A stretch of 64,000 nucleotides of DNA from Serinus canaria (GCF_022539315.1 NC_066317.1:70229190-70293189), one strand, 5' to 3'. Positions 47,832 to 59,804 are shown, numbered from the stretch's first letter. The notes: generated from the sequence alone by a model not told the origin. Numbers and translations are program-made.

Positions 47832-47951
47832 TTGAAACGGAATTTTCCGGCTACCGGAAAACGGGGAATTTTCCGGCTACCGGAAAACGGGGAATTTTCC
47901 GGCTACCGAAAAACGGGGAATTTTCCGGCTACCGAAAAACGGGGAATTTTC
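47832..47951. repeat. 26-bp tandem array whose unit is a hairpin
   Basis: Four full units and a partial one start TTTT at 47,843, 47,869, 47,895, 47,921 and 47,947. Each contains TTTTCCGG CTA CCGGAAAA, an 8-bp perfect stem with a 3-base loop in the first two units. The last two units have G to A in the right arm. Confidence 0.96.
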
Positions 47952-48184
47952 TCAGTGGGAGTGAATGCTTAAGCTGCTGCCTGGAATTCTCAGGGAATGC
48001 TCAGGTTTGAAATCCTCGGGATCAGTTGTGGATCCAAGGATGCAGACGGAGGAGGGGATTGTCCTGCCCTGCTCTGGAGCAGCTTTGGGCACCACCACCC
48101 AAGAAAGGTCCAAAACTCTTGGAGAACTCCCAAAGGAGGGACACCAGGATGGGGAAGGGTCTGGAGGAGCCACGTGAGGAGTGG

Positions 48185-48535
48185 ATGAGGGCACAGGGAA
48201 TGTTCAGCTGGAGAAGAGGAGCCTGAGGGAGATCCATTGGGATCTGCAGCTCCCATCTCTGTTCCCTAGGACAGCAACAGGGCCCAGGGAATGGCTGGAG
48301 CTGCTCCAGGCAGGGTTGGGCTGGAAATCGGGAAAAAATTCCTCATCCAGAGGGTGGTGGGACACTGGAACAGCTCCCCAGGGAATGGCCGCATTCCCAA
48401 GGATGCCAGAGCTCCAGGAGCATTTGGACAATGTTCCCAGGGACAGGGTGGGATTATTGGGATCATCCTGGGCAGGGAAGGAGTTGGATCCAGGATCCCT
48501 GTGGGTCCATTCCCACTCAGGATATTCCAGGCTTC
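48185..48535 (+). mobile_element. CR1 LINE 3' fragment (third subfamily)
   Basis: Sense copy: 'aatgttcagctggagaagag', 'gggtggtgggacactggaac', 'gcatttggacaatgttccca', 'ggatccctgtgggtccattc'. It ends near 'ctcaggatattcc'. Confidence 0.82.
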
Positions 48536-49439
48536 TTTACCTTGAGGGAATTTCACATCACCTCTCCCTGTTTGGGAATTCCTTCCCCGAGGTCTCCATC
48601 CTGAGGACCTGGCCCTGTATCCTCATGGACCTTCCTGCTCTCTGGGAAGCTCGAGCCAACATGGAAGGACAAATTCCTGGTTTTCACACGGATAATTGAT
48701 GGCATTCCTGCCCGTGGCAGGGGCAGCTGGAATTCAGGGATTTTTTAGGTCCCTTCCAACTCATTCCATGTTTTTATGAGGATGATTCCATGAAAACCTC
48801 AGTAATCTCCTGTGAAACCACCCCCAGGAACAAACAGGAAACCTCACAGGGATGTTGTAGCTCAACCCACCCCTCATTCCCTCATTTTGGAGCTCTCCGC
48901 TGCAGATTATTCCCAAAAAGTCCACACAAATCCACCAAAACTCCAGCCACAGCCTGCAAGCTTCCCTGACCCTCCCTTTCCCACATTTTTCCCTGCAAAC
49001 CTTTCTCCTTTGTATCTTATCCCATCAAAAATCCCACATCAGCCGTTAAATAAATAATCAGGGAGATGCTCCAAGTCAGGATTTTGGTGTGATCGTCTCG
49101 TGTAAAGGGAAATTTTCATTTGTAGCCTGGGATAAAAATCAAAATCCTTCATTCGAATGCAGAGGGAGACCTTGAAAAGGGAATATTTGCCAGAAATCCG
49201 TTTGCTATTCCAGCACTTTACATCCAGTTTGCTGCCACAGCCGATCATTTTTAAAATTCCAGATCAAGCACCGAGGCCATCCAGGTGCTCTGAATTATTA
49301 CCCCAACACTTTGGAAGATTTATTAGGATTTATTTTAGGGTTTCATCCAGTTTTTCTCAGGATGTCAGCAGGGAATTGGATGCACGGAGAATTCTGAGCT
49401 CCTTTTACACCAGGAATCTAAAACTGGAATGTGAATCCT
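48536..49439. other. unique interval with a small CR1 tail
   Basis: A sense CR1 tail of about 40 bases lies at 48,735-48,775 ('ttaggtcccttccaactcat'). The rest is unique and becomes AT-richer after 49,000. No gene seen. Confidence 0.4.
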
Positions 49440-49795
49440 CCATGGAATGGTTTGGGTGAGAAGGGACCTTAAATCCCAAACCATTCCCACCCAAACCATG
49501 GCAGGGACACCTCCCACTGTCCCAGGTGGATCCAACCTGGCCTTGGGCACTGCCAGGGATCCAGGGGCAGCCACAGCAAATCTGGGAATTCCAGCCCAGC
49601 CCCTGCCCACCCTCCCAGACAGCAATTCCTTGCCCAGATCCCAGCCCAATCTCCCCTTTCCCAGTGGCAGCCATTCCCTGGCTCCTGTCCCTCTGTCCCT
49701 TGTCCCCAGTCCCTCTCCAGCTCTCCTGGAGCCCCTCCAGGCCCTGCCAGGGGCTCTGAGCTCTGCCTGGATTTTTCCCTTCCAGAATATTCTGT
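49440..49795 (-). mobile_element. CR1 LINE 3' fragment
   Basis: Antisense from 'catggaatggtttgggtgag' to 'ctgcctggatttttcccttc', with the usual body words between. Confidence 0.92.
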
Positions 49796-51289
49796 TTTGT
49801 TCTATTCTATTCCAAGGCACCTTCCATGTTTTAATTCCAGCCAAGACCGGAGCACAGGGTCCACCAGGGCTCCTAAAATATTCTGGAGAAAAAGGAGGCC
49901 AAGAAACCACCTGGAAATCCATCCCTTTCTCCCATTTCCCTCCTTTCCATAATTCCTGTAAATGTTATTTAAGGACACGGCAGGATTTTAGCTCAACTTT
50001 TAGCTCAGCTCTACATTCTAAACAGCCAAATAGCTCTCCTTCTCTTCTGGAATGGGCTGAGCCTGGAGATTTTCAGGTTAAATCCACATTTCAGGAAGAC
50101 CCGAGACCATTCCAGAATCCCGTTTGATGTAGCAGGAGCCAAAATTCCCTTTTGTGTTCAGAAGGGGAAAAAAAAGGAGGTGAAAAGAGGGAGGGAAAAG
50201 GGGAAAAACCCAATCCCTGGATGCATTCACACACCTTTTCTGTGCTCTCACACACAACCTTTAAAAAGAAACTTTCCAAGAGTTCAGCTCGAGTTAAAAC
50301 CAAGGCGGTAACGTGAGGCCCGGAGCCGAGTGGAAAGAACACGGAGTCCGAGGGACCTGCGCGGGATCCAGCGGCTCCCGTGAGGCCATCCCAAAAAAAA
50401 ACCCTCTCCCTGCTCCTGCTGGAGAGCAGCGAGACACCTCATCCCAGCGCAGGGGTGGTGCAGCGCCTCGCTGACAGCCGAAAATACCAATAAATTATAA
50501 ATAAATCCAAGCCAAGGGAGGGGAGCGGAGAAATCCCAAAAGGAAATGATCTGCCCTGCCCGGACAGAGGTGACAGACGGGGTTTGGATGGGACAGAAAG
50601 GACTGGGAGGTGCCACCCCAGGGTGGGAAGGGGACAGGAGCGGCGATGAGCTCAACACAAAGGTGGAGTTTGGCCACAGCCAGGACAGAGCCGGCAAAAT
50701 CCTGGCTGGCAGGACACATCCCGAAGTAGGGAAAGAGCGGCCACAAAGCTCTGAAGGGAGGGAGAGGAGCCTCGGAGCCCCGGGCGGCTCCGGAGGGACC
50801 CGGGCTGGGCTTTCACGGTCACATTTTCCAGCCAAAACTCCGCTCGTTCCCGCACTTGCCTTGGGATGTCATCGCTGGAAGCAACATCCTGTTCTCCACC
50901 GCTCCCACCGTGGCCAGGGCTCCGCCAGGGCTCTATTTATGGGGAAGAGAGGAAGGAGACAGAAGCCAATTACTTCACTAATTGCCTAATTACCCTAAGC
51001 ACTCCCAGCCCGCTCCGGAGCGGCTGCAGCTGCGGCTCCCACCAGGAGCTTGTCCTGGCACATCTCACCATCCAAAGCTCTGCTCCCACCAGCCGGGGCC
51101 AGAACTTCCTGAAATATCGATGGTGTAAAAACCTCCGAGCAGCCCCAGCTCCCGGAAAACTCCGGGCTTGGGTGGGGAGGTGGAGTCAGATTCCCTGGAA
51201 CCCAGGTGGGAGACGGTGGGAACCCAAATGGGAGGTGATCACCTGGTGCTCATCACAGGCTCATCCCCACCTTGGGTGTGAGAAATAGA
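49796..51289. other. unique interval, candidate conserved element
   Basis: The part at 50,280-51,000 has more CpG than average ('ggacctgcgcgggatccagc'). It ends with TAAT-type words: 'ttcactaattgcctaatta' near 50,970. No frame in it resembles a known protein. Confidence 0.35.
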
Positions 51290-51735
51290 TTTGTAAAGGA
51301 TTTTTAAGGTTTGATTGGATTTTTTTAGGATTTTTGGGTTTTGTTTTTACGGTTTTTATTTTTTTTCTTTTTTTAATTTTGTATATTGATATGTAAATTT
51401 TTATGTTAATAGATATGTAAATTTGCATGTAAGTAGTGAGATGAGGTGTGTTGATTCAGGAAGGTTGTGGAATAGAGGTGATCTTGTTGAGAGAGAAATT
51501 GAGTGAAAAATAAGTCTTAATAAATTCTAAAAAAAACTTTTTACAAATATTAGGTATTTTAGAGAATTAGAGTTGCAAAAGATGTATTGTAGCAGGATTA
51601 TGTGGGGTAAAATTTAGGTGATTATGTTAAAATAATGATACTATTGTGTAATAAAAGTTAATAAGTTGAAAAAATATTTATCAAGCATTGTAACAAAGAA
51701 ATAAGGTTGTTTTTGATAGAATAGTGTTGGGTTTT
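51290..51735. other. ~450-bp AT-rich island
   Basis: This block is sharply AT-rich compared with both sides. It begins 'gagaaatagatttgtaaagg' and ends 'ttgggttttaca', with AATAAA-type words near 51,518 and 51,650. TG...CA termini can be drawn, but the flanking bases do not form a target-site duplication, so an LTR identity is not established. Confidence 0.45.
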
Positions 51736-51989
51736 ACATCTGTGATGTCTCACCCTTCATCGAGACTGAGAAGGGGAAAAAATCTTTTAAAATGCCAAAA
51801 AAACCCCAAAATGTGGTGGTCTCCTGTGCCTGTTCCATGTGGAGCAATTCCTGAAAAAAACCAGCAGCAAGGACCAGGACACACACAGAGCTGGAATATT
51901 TGCCTTCCCTTCCCTCCTTTCTCCTCCTGGGGAGAGAAGAAAGCTCTGGGCAGAAACGGGGAATCCTGGAGATTCCCAAAACTTGGGAT

Positions 51990-52437
51990 GGGTTGGACCT
52001 CAGAGCTGTGGGACCTTCCTCAGGTCCATGTCCAATCTTTGGGGAGGGAGTCTCCAAACCAATCCCACTTAATTCAACACTTGACCATAAAAATTTAATT
52101 TTATTTAATTTTATTATGGCGTTTCCTGTATTTGGATCCGTATCAGCCAGGATTCATCCTGGTCCAGGTCCTCAGGACCACATCCCATCTCCAGGAATGG
52201 AGACTCCGAACCTCTCCCACTTGATCCAAGTTTTGACATTCTGCCCCATAAAAAGACTTTTTAAAAATTTATCTTTATTTTATTCTATTCTATTTTATTG
52301 TGGAATTTTCTGTATTTGGATCCATATCAACCAGCATTCACCTTGGACAGCTGGCTCAGGTCCATGTCCAGTTTCCAGGGATGGAGACTCCAAACATCTC
52401 CCACCTGATCCAAATGTTGACAGTCCTCCCCACAAAA

Positions 52438-52475
<38 letters not shown>

Positions 52476-52560
52476 TAATTGTGGAATTTCCTCTATTTGG
52501 ATCTGTATCAGCAAGAATTCACCTTGGTCCAGGTCCTCAGGACCATGTCCAACCTCCCGG
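51990..52560. repeat. ~182-bp diverged tandem repeat (left part)
   Basis: The phrase 'tgtatttggatccgtatcag' (or a variant) recurs near 52,126, 52,310 and 52,491. Each time it is followed by 'attcaccttgg' or a variant, 'ggtccatgtcca' and 'ggagactccaaac'. The spacings are about 184 and 181 bp. A further copy resumes at 54,345 beyond the 23-bp array. Confidence 0.85.
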
Positions 52561-54350
52561 GATGGGGATTCCCAACCTCCAGGGACAGGGATTCCCAACC
52601 TCCAGGGACAGGGATTCCCAACCTCCAGGGACGGGGATTCCCAACCTCCAGGGACAGAGATTCCCAATCTCCAGGGACAGGGATTCCCAGTCTCCAGGGA
52701 CAGGGATTCCCAACCTCAAGAGACAGGGATTCCCAACCTCCAGGGACAGGGATTCCCAACCTCCAGGGACAGAGATTCCCAGTCTCCAGGTACAGGGATT
52801 CCCAGTCTCCAGGGACGGGGATTCCCAACCTCCAGGGACGGGGATTCCCAGTCTCCAGGGACAGAGATTCCCAATCTCCAGGGACAGGGATTCCCAGTCT
52901 CCAGGGACGGGGATTCCCAACCTCCCGGGACAGAGATTCCCAATCTCCAGGGACAGGGATTCCCAACCTCCCGGGACAGAGATTCCCAACCTCCAGGGAC
53001 AGGGATTCCCAACCTCCCGGAACAGAGATTCCCAACCTCCAAGGACAGGGATTCCCAACCTCCAGGGACAGGGATTCCCAGTTTCCAGGGACAGAGATTC
53101 CCAGTCTCCAGGGACAGAGATTCCCACCTCCAGGTACAGGGATTCCCAGTCTCCAGGGACGGGGATTCCCAGTCTCCAGGGACAGGGATTCCCAACCTCC
53201 AGGGACAGAGATTCCCAATCTCCAGGTACAGGGATTCCCAGTCTCCAGGAACGGGGATTCCCAGTCTCCAGGGACAGGGATTCCCAATCTCCAGGGACAG
53301 GGATTCCCAATCTCCAGGGACAGGGATTCCCAGTCTCCAGGGACAGGGATTCCCAATCTCCAGGGACAGGGATTCCCAGTCTCCAGGAACGGGGATTCCC
53401 AGTCTCCAGGGACAGGGATTCCCAACCTCCAGGGACAGGGATTCCCAACCTCCCGGGACAGAGATTCCCAATCTCCAGGGACAGGGATTCCCAACCTCCC
53501 GGGACAGAGATTCCCAACCTCCAGGGACAGGGATTCCCAACCTCCCGGAACAGAGATTCCCAACCTCCAAGGACAGGGATTCCCAACCTCCAGGGACAGG
53601 GATTCCCAGTTTCCAGGGACAGAGATTCCCAGTCTCCAGGGACAGAGATTCCCACCTCCAGGTACAGGGATTCCCAGTCTCCAGGGACGGGGATTCCCAG
53701 TCTCCAGGGACAGGGATTCCCAACCTCCAGGGACAGAGATTCCCAATCTCCAGGTACAGGGATTCCCAGTCTCCAGGAACGGGGATTCCCAGTCTCCAGG
53801 GACGGGGATTCCCAACCTCCAGGGACAGGGATTCCCAGTCTCCAGGGACAGGGATTCCCAACCTCAAGAGACAGGGATTCCCAGTCTCCAGGGACAGGGA
53901 TTCCCAACCTCAAGAGACAGGGATTCCCAGTCTCCAGGGACAGGGATTCCCAGTCTCCAGGGACAGGGATTCCCAGTCTCCAGGGACAGGGATTCCCAGT
54001 CTCCAGGGACAGAGATTCCCAACCTCCAGGGACAGGGATTCCCAGTCTCCAGGGACAGGGATTCCCAGTCTCCAGGGACAGGGATTCCCAATCTCCAGGG
54101 ACAGGGATTCCCAGTCTCCAGGGACAGAGATTCCCAATCTCCAGGTACAGGGATTCCCAGTCTCCAGGGACAGGGATTCCCAACTTCCAGGGACAGGGAT
54201 TCCCAATCTCCAGGGACAGGGATTCCCAACCTCCAGGGACAGGGATTCCCAGTCTCCAGGGACAGGGATTCCCAACCTCCAGGGACAGGGATTCCCAATC
54301 TCCAGGGACAGGGATTCCCAATCCCCAGGGACAGGGATTCCCAACCTCTG
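52555..54350. repeat. 23-bp minisatellite (~78 units) with higher-order structure
   Basis: The unit is 'cagtctccagggacaggg' plus 'attcc', with variants aacctc/aatctc, cccggg and acagag/acgggg. A block around 52,918-53,274 recurs around 53,446-53,802 at an offset of 528 bp. That equals 23 units less one base, because one unit ('cccacctccaggtac') is a base short. The unit has no stop in any frame on either strand, so frames of 629, 635 and 736 (+) and 644 (-) codons arise with a 23-residue peptide period. I consider none of them a gene. Confidence 0.97.
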
Positions 54351-54510
54351 GACATCTCAATTCATTGACCTTACCACCATCCCCATAATTTATTTTATTT
54401 TTAGGCAGAATTTCCTCTCTTGGGGTCCGTACCAGCCGGGGTTCACCTTGGCCATGGAGCCAAATTCCCACTTTGTGGGATGCTCCAATTTTTGGGATGG
54501 TTCTCCCTGA
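54345..54510. repeat. ~182-bp repeat, right-hand copy beyond the minisatellite
   Basis: 'ccccataatttattttattt' followed by 'gaatttcctctcttgggg' and 'ccggggttcaccttgg' continues the older repeat, so the 23-bp array sits inside one of its copies. Confidence 0.75.
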
Positions 54511-54641
54511 AACCCAGAGGCCACGAGGCCTTCAGAGGAGCAGCAGCTGGAACTCGACACCAAAACTTAGGAACTCCGACCCTTTTTGATCCGGAATTCT
54601 AGAAAGGAGCCACAGGGACGTGATTTTTTGGTTTGTTTTGT

Positions 54642-54647
54642 TTTATT
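54642..54647 (-). terminator. CYP26B1: candidate polyadenylation signal AATAAA
   Basis: This is the most distal of three minus-strand AATAAA words in the AT-rich end of the proposed 3' UTR. The others are at 55,076 and 55,103, and which one is used cannot be told from the sequence. Confidence 0.35.
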
Positions 54648-57305
54648 TTTGGGATCACAAAATACACAACATTCATTTTAATATGGGACACAGAATATTC
54701 TGTACATATTAAAACCCACATGACTGCAACACAACCGCACACGGCACCAATTCCCGAACGAAAAAACCCCACAAGTGCTTTTTTCCTTTTTTTTTTAATA
54801 TTAAAAACAAATAGGATAAAACATTAATATTTTTTTCCCAGACGACGTTTACAATAGAAGGAAAAAAAAATCATATTTTTACTAAATAACAAATATTTAA
54901 CAGCACAACTTTATCCTAAATATCTATTTTTGAATTATAACAAAAATAGCACTTATAATAGTTTATAAAGACAGACCAAAAAAAAAAAATTTGTGTATAA
55001 AATAATATTATAGCAAATTGGACTGTGCTAATTAAAAACAAAACAAACAAAAAAAAAATCTGAGATTCAAAGTGCTTTATTCTGCAAACCCACTGCAGCA
55101 ACTTTATTTTTTTAGTCAAGTTATATTAGTTAGGACTGGAACAACAAAGCCTGGCTTACTTCAGCCTGGATTAAATACTCCCCCACACAAACACTGTATA
55201 TCCACGGGATGTCAATGGAATTTCAGGGATGGCTGCAGCTCCCATTCCCATCAAAACTCACTCCAGAGCAGGTTTGGTTCTCGCTTTGGAAGGACAGGGG
55301 AAGTTAAAAATTGAAATTTCAGGGAAAAGCCCTTCCCTGATTCCCCGTGAAAAGAGGGACGGAGCCCTTCCAGAAAAGTCTATCCAAGAGATTTTGCCCG
55401 TCCATCCGAGGGATTTGTCTTTAACCAGACCTTCCATCCTGGCTGTCCATCCCCCTCTCCAGCCTTTCCCTTTCCCAGCCCACTCGTCCCCAGGCACAGA
55501 TCCCAGATGGAAACGAGGGCTCCTGGAGGGCACCCGCTGGGTTCTCACCCTGCAGCTCATCCACCTTCCATCCCCATTCCCAAATCCTACAAAAACCAGG
55601 GACACCTCCCTGTGCCCGGTGCCTCTCCCGGGATGTTTGTCCCTGGGAGACTCCCATTCCCACCACATCCAGGTTTGTGCTCCCCTTTGCCCTTTGGGGT
55701 TTGGATTTCCACCCAGCTCCTTTTGGGAATGTTGTCTCTCCACCAGGAAACACCTGGAATCCCAACAGGGCCTGAGCTAGTGGTGTTCCATTTAAAAATT
55801 CCAGACTGGAAAACTCTGAGCCTCTGCTCCAGGGCTCCTGAGACCTTCCCGTGGGGTTTGGCACGTCGGTCACCACCCAGGAATAAGGCTGGGATCGGAA
55901 TGGGAATGGGGAATCCCAGAAGTTCTATTCCAGCTTAAATCAAGCTGTGCAGCCTGGTGGGAGGGACCACCATCCCCTGGGATGCTCCAGGGGGATTTCT
56001 GGCTGCTTGGCTGACGGCATTCCAACCTCAAGTGCTTCCCCTGGCTCCAAACCTGCCTCCCTCCTCCTTGCCCCCGCCGGCACCGCGCCGGCCAAGGCGG
56101 CCTCACCTCCGCTCGCTTCTCACTTCCCGCCACCTTCCCAAGAGGCACCTCTTGCCAAAGAGGCAAAGGCACGACCTGCAAAGCCACCTGGTGAGCCACA
56201 CCTGCCCCTTCTCCTTCCCCTTTCCAAGCCCTCGGACTTCTCTGGATCCCTGTGGAGCAGAGAGCCAAGCTGCCCCCGTGAGCGCGGGATCGGTGCCCGT
56301 CACCGTTCTCGGCCTCCTCGTGTCACCCCTTCCATCTCGGGGCATTGGGATGGGACAGGAGTGGGGCTGGAAGAGCTGCCCCAAGTCACGCAGGGATCTC
56401 CCAAGCTGGCGTTTGGCTCTGGTTGGAACCCAACGCCTGCCCCGGTGCCTCGGGAGCTTTTGCTCCACACTGTCCCAACCCAACCCCCCCAAACCTCCAA
56501 CTCAGCCCAGAAGCCTCCTGCATGCAGAAAACCAAAATAAAATAATCCCCCCAGCAAATGGAAGGCAAGATACCTCTTGGTGGCTGCTGCCCGGTGCTGG
56601 AGAGGCTCTGGAATTCTCCTGGGATGCGGGGTGGAAGCTGACACGGAGCCCTCTCCTTCCTGCTGAGCTCTCCCGCGGCCAAAAAACCCCAAACACGAGA
56701 CAAACAAATGCGTGCCTTGGCTTCATTCGAGAGATCACCTTTAATGCAAATGCCCCTGGCAGGAGCAGCCCCGGCGCCCCCAGGTGCCCCCAGAGCCGTG
56801 CTGGGGTCGGGGGCTGGTGCCAGCACCTCGAGGGGAGAGCAAAGGCACCGAAATGTCCCCAAAGCCGGGTGCCTGTGCCCAGGGCTGGCGGGGGGCTGCG
56901 GAGGAGGGGGCGCTCACAGGCCGTGTAGCAGCAGCAGGAAATTCAACGAGAGAAAAAAAAAGGCATCCCCCTCCCCAGAGCCTCAAAACATCTTGGAAAA
57001 TGCAAATCTGACTCTCCCGAGGCCTGGGGGATGACTCAGCCCCGGGCAAGACACCACAGGAGGGGTTTTTTGGGAAAGCAAATGACCCCTCCTCCTCCCC
57101 AGCCTGCCCCGGCACCAGCGGGAGAGGGGCTGGGAATGGGCAGCGCTGTCTCCCCCCAACCAAGGAAAGGCTCCAACGCCCCGGAACAAACAACACAACC
57201 AAACAAATGACAAAAAAAAACAACCAAAAAAAAAAAAAAAAAACCACCTCAAAAAACATAAAAACACTGTTATCACCAGCTAATTTAACACTGTTAAAAA
57301 AAAAA

Positions 57306-57318
57306 GGGTCAGAGGTCA
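57306..57318 (+). promoter_or_regulatory. perfect DR1 nuclear-receptor motif in the 3' UTR
   Basis: GGGTCA g AGGTCA: two consensus half-sites with one-base spacing, 411 bp beyond the CYP26B1 stop codon. It may be a receptor-bound element in DNA. Function is not shown. Confidence 0.35.
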
Positions 57319-57728
57319 CCCCAGAGCTGCCCCGGGACACCAGACCTCAGATCCTCGGCTGATTCCCAAGCCTTTCCCGCAGTCGGGCCTTCTTCTCCTG
57401 GCAGCAGAAGTGTTTTATAGATATTTATATATATATATTTATAATAATTAGATACTGTGTATGGTCGGCCATCCCAGCTCGACTCGGCTTTTGTGGATCT
57501 TCCTCCTTCCCGACGAAACAAGACGACGACGCCCCGACCTTCTCCGCGTCCCGCGGGAAGAGCAAAACGCTTCCGGCAGCTTCCCTGCTGGAAAAGCAGT
57601 CCCGATCCGGAGGTGAGCGCCGTGGAGAAGCTCCTCGTCCCTCTCTCCTCCCCTCCTGTCCATCCCCTCGCCCCCACCCCACCCCTGCCTCCCCCGGCCG
57701 CCCGTCCCTGGTGCCACCGGCGCGGGCT

Positions 57729-58163
<435 letters not shown>

Positions 58164-58209
58164 TCAATCCTGCTGGAGAGGGAGCGGGAGCAGGGGGATG
58201 GGATAAAGG

Positions 58210-58390
58210 AATTTTTTTTGCGTGGGATGGTGGAATGGTTCAGGTCGGGAGGGGACCCTAAACTGATCCTGTCCCACCCCCCTCCAGGGCAGGGACACCT
58301 TCCACTACCCCAGGGTGCTCCAAGCCCCATCCAGCCTTGGACACTTCCAGGGATGTGGCATCCCCAATCCCTGGGCAATTTGTGCCGGGC
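58210..58390 (-). mobile_element. CR1 LINE tail in CYP26B1 intron 5
   Basis: Minus-strand CR1, in the same orientation as the gene: 'gggatggtggaatggttcag', 'gggtgctccaagccccatcc', 'ttggacacttccagggatgt'. Confidence 0.85.
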
Positions 58391-59104
58391 TACACCAGCC
58401 TCACAGTTTTCCCTGTTTATTTCCCATTTCTTTTGAGTTTATCCCACAAATGAGATGCAGATTTAAAGGAAAGCCAGACAGCACAGCACAAAGAGATGAG
58501 AATCCTGGCTTTATTCCTCCCTCCATCCCAAGGATTCGTGGGACGATCCATCCGTTTATTTGCTTTGTGGTCACTGGCAGGAGCTGCCTACCAGGAACCC
58601 CGTGGTGCCGAGTAGGGGATGCAGCTTCTCCCGTGCCGTGCCGTGCCCCACACATCAACCAGCCCTTCCCAGAGCATCCCAGAGGATCCCAGAGGATCCC
58701 ACAGCATCCCACACCCGCTGCCTGTCAGCACCACACACCCAACACCCACGTCGGGGCCTGGGTGATGAGAAATGGGGTGGATTTATCATCCCCTGAGCAC
58801 TTTGAAAGGTCTCTGACTCAAACCACTGCATTAGGAGGATTTACAGTGACAAGGCAGCTCCTGAGATTTTGTTTTGCTGGGAGGAAATTCCAGCCATGGT
58901 GGTGACTAATCCGCCTGTCATCCGGCAGCCTGGAGATGCCCTTTGCCGTAAACCTTTCCCCTGTCACACCCCAGCTCAGAATCTGGCGTCACTGTCACGA
59001 GCTGGGCTTTGGAGCATCACGCCCGTCTGCTCTCTGACAGCTCCACGCATCCCTTGCTCCACATCCCATCACTGTTGGATCTGGAGCAAATCCCGTTGCT
59101 GGGA

Positions 59105-59420
59105 TCACAGAATTAATTAGGCTGGAAAAGCCTTTGAAATCGTCAAGTCCAAGCTGTGAGCTAACACCACCTCATCCACTAAACCATGGCATTGAGTGCC
59201 ACATCCAGATTTGAACCCCTCCAGGGATGGTGACTCCAACACCTCAGCCCATTCCAACGCCCAGCCACTCTTTCTGGGATGAACTTTTTCCCTAATACCC
59301 AGCCCAAATTCCCCCGGTGCAGCTTCAGGCTGCGTCCCTTTGTCCTGCCTCTGGTTGCCTGGGAGAAGGACTTAATTAGGCAGGACTTCATTTATCCCCT
59401 CAGAGGTCTCCTCTAAGCCA
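59105..59420 (-). mobile_element. CR1 LINE tail (second subfamily) in intron 5
   Basis: 'cacagaattaattaggctgg', 'aaatcgtcaagtccaagctg', 'gagtgccacatccagatttg' and 'gcgtccctttgtcctgcctc' identify a CR1 in the same orientation as the gene. It ends about 50 bp before the exon 5 donor. Confidence 0.85.
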
Positions 59421-59472
59421 GGCCCAAGCAAGCTGGGCTTTTCTGGGGAGCTCGGGGTGCAGCACTACTCAC

Positions 59473-59754
59473 GTCCAGCTCGAAGGTCTGCAGCACCGTC
59501 CGGTACCCCCCGGAGATGGGGGTGAAGAGCCGGAGAACCTCCTTGATGACGCAGTCCAGGTACTGGAGGCCGTTGATGGTGTCCAGGCGCAGGGAGCCCT
59601 CGCAGATGCAGCCGTTGTGGAGGATCCCTTTGCTCCGCAGCTCCTCCCGCAGCTTCTCCAGCACCCGCGGGTGTTTGAGGAGCTGCATGATCAGGGAGGT
59701 GCTGGCGCTGGCCGTGGTGGCGTAGGCGGCGAAGATGAGCTCCAGGGTGCCGTC
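59473..59754 (-). CDS. CYP26B1: CYP26B1 exon 5, I-helix to K-helix
   Basis: Encodes 94 residues. The acceptor is 'cccccag' with the exon starting GAC GGC ACC, and the donor is GAC followed by gtgagt, so both borders are phase 0. It carries the I-helix oxygen-activation region [15 protein letters not shown] (residues 5-19 of the exon) and the K-helix ExxR motif in VIKEVLRLF. It then continues [17 protein letters not shown], the substrate-side segment typical of the CYP26 family. The loop between KGIL and CEG appears one residue shorter than my recollection of the human protein, which is a weak comparison. No damage is seen. Confidence 0.97.
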
Positions 59755-59804
59755 CTGGGGGGCAGGAGGAAGGGCAGGGTGAGACACAGGGGTGGGGGCA
59801 GAGG

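Larger units (their letters stand above)
54620..57728 (-). other. CYP26B1: probable CYP26B1 3' UTR
   Basis: This minus-strand stretch follows the stop codon directly. It contains no CR1 copy over 3 kb, although CR1 is frequent on both sides. Near its distal end it becomes AT-rich, as 3' UTR ends often do. Minus-strand AATAAA words lie at 54,642-54,647, 55,076-55,081 and 55,103-55,108, which would give a UTR of about 2.6 to 3.1 kb. Mammalian CYP26B1 transcripts also have a long 3' UTR, as I recall. The extent is inferred, and RNA evidence would fix the end. A 323-codon + strand frame inside it (55,947-56,928) is not supported as a gene. Confidence 0.6.

Noticed and set aside
51290..51735. Calling the AT-rich island a solo LTR
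   Set aside because: TG...CA ends can be drawn, but the flanks show no target-site duplication and no clear promoter-to-poly(A) order.
4984..54350. CRISPR-like regular repeats
   Set aside because: The arrays are contiguous tandem units without unique spacers, in a vertebrate genome.
52300..54510. Frames of 629 to 736 codons on + and 644 codons on -
   Set aside because: The 23-bp unit has no stop in any frame, so every frame stays open. The peptides simply repeat the unit.
55947..56928. 323-codon + strand frame
   Set aside because: It lies antisense within the probable CYP26B1 3' UTR and is Pro/Ser-rich without any recognisable domain.
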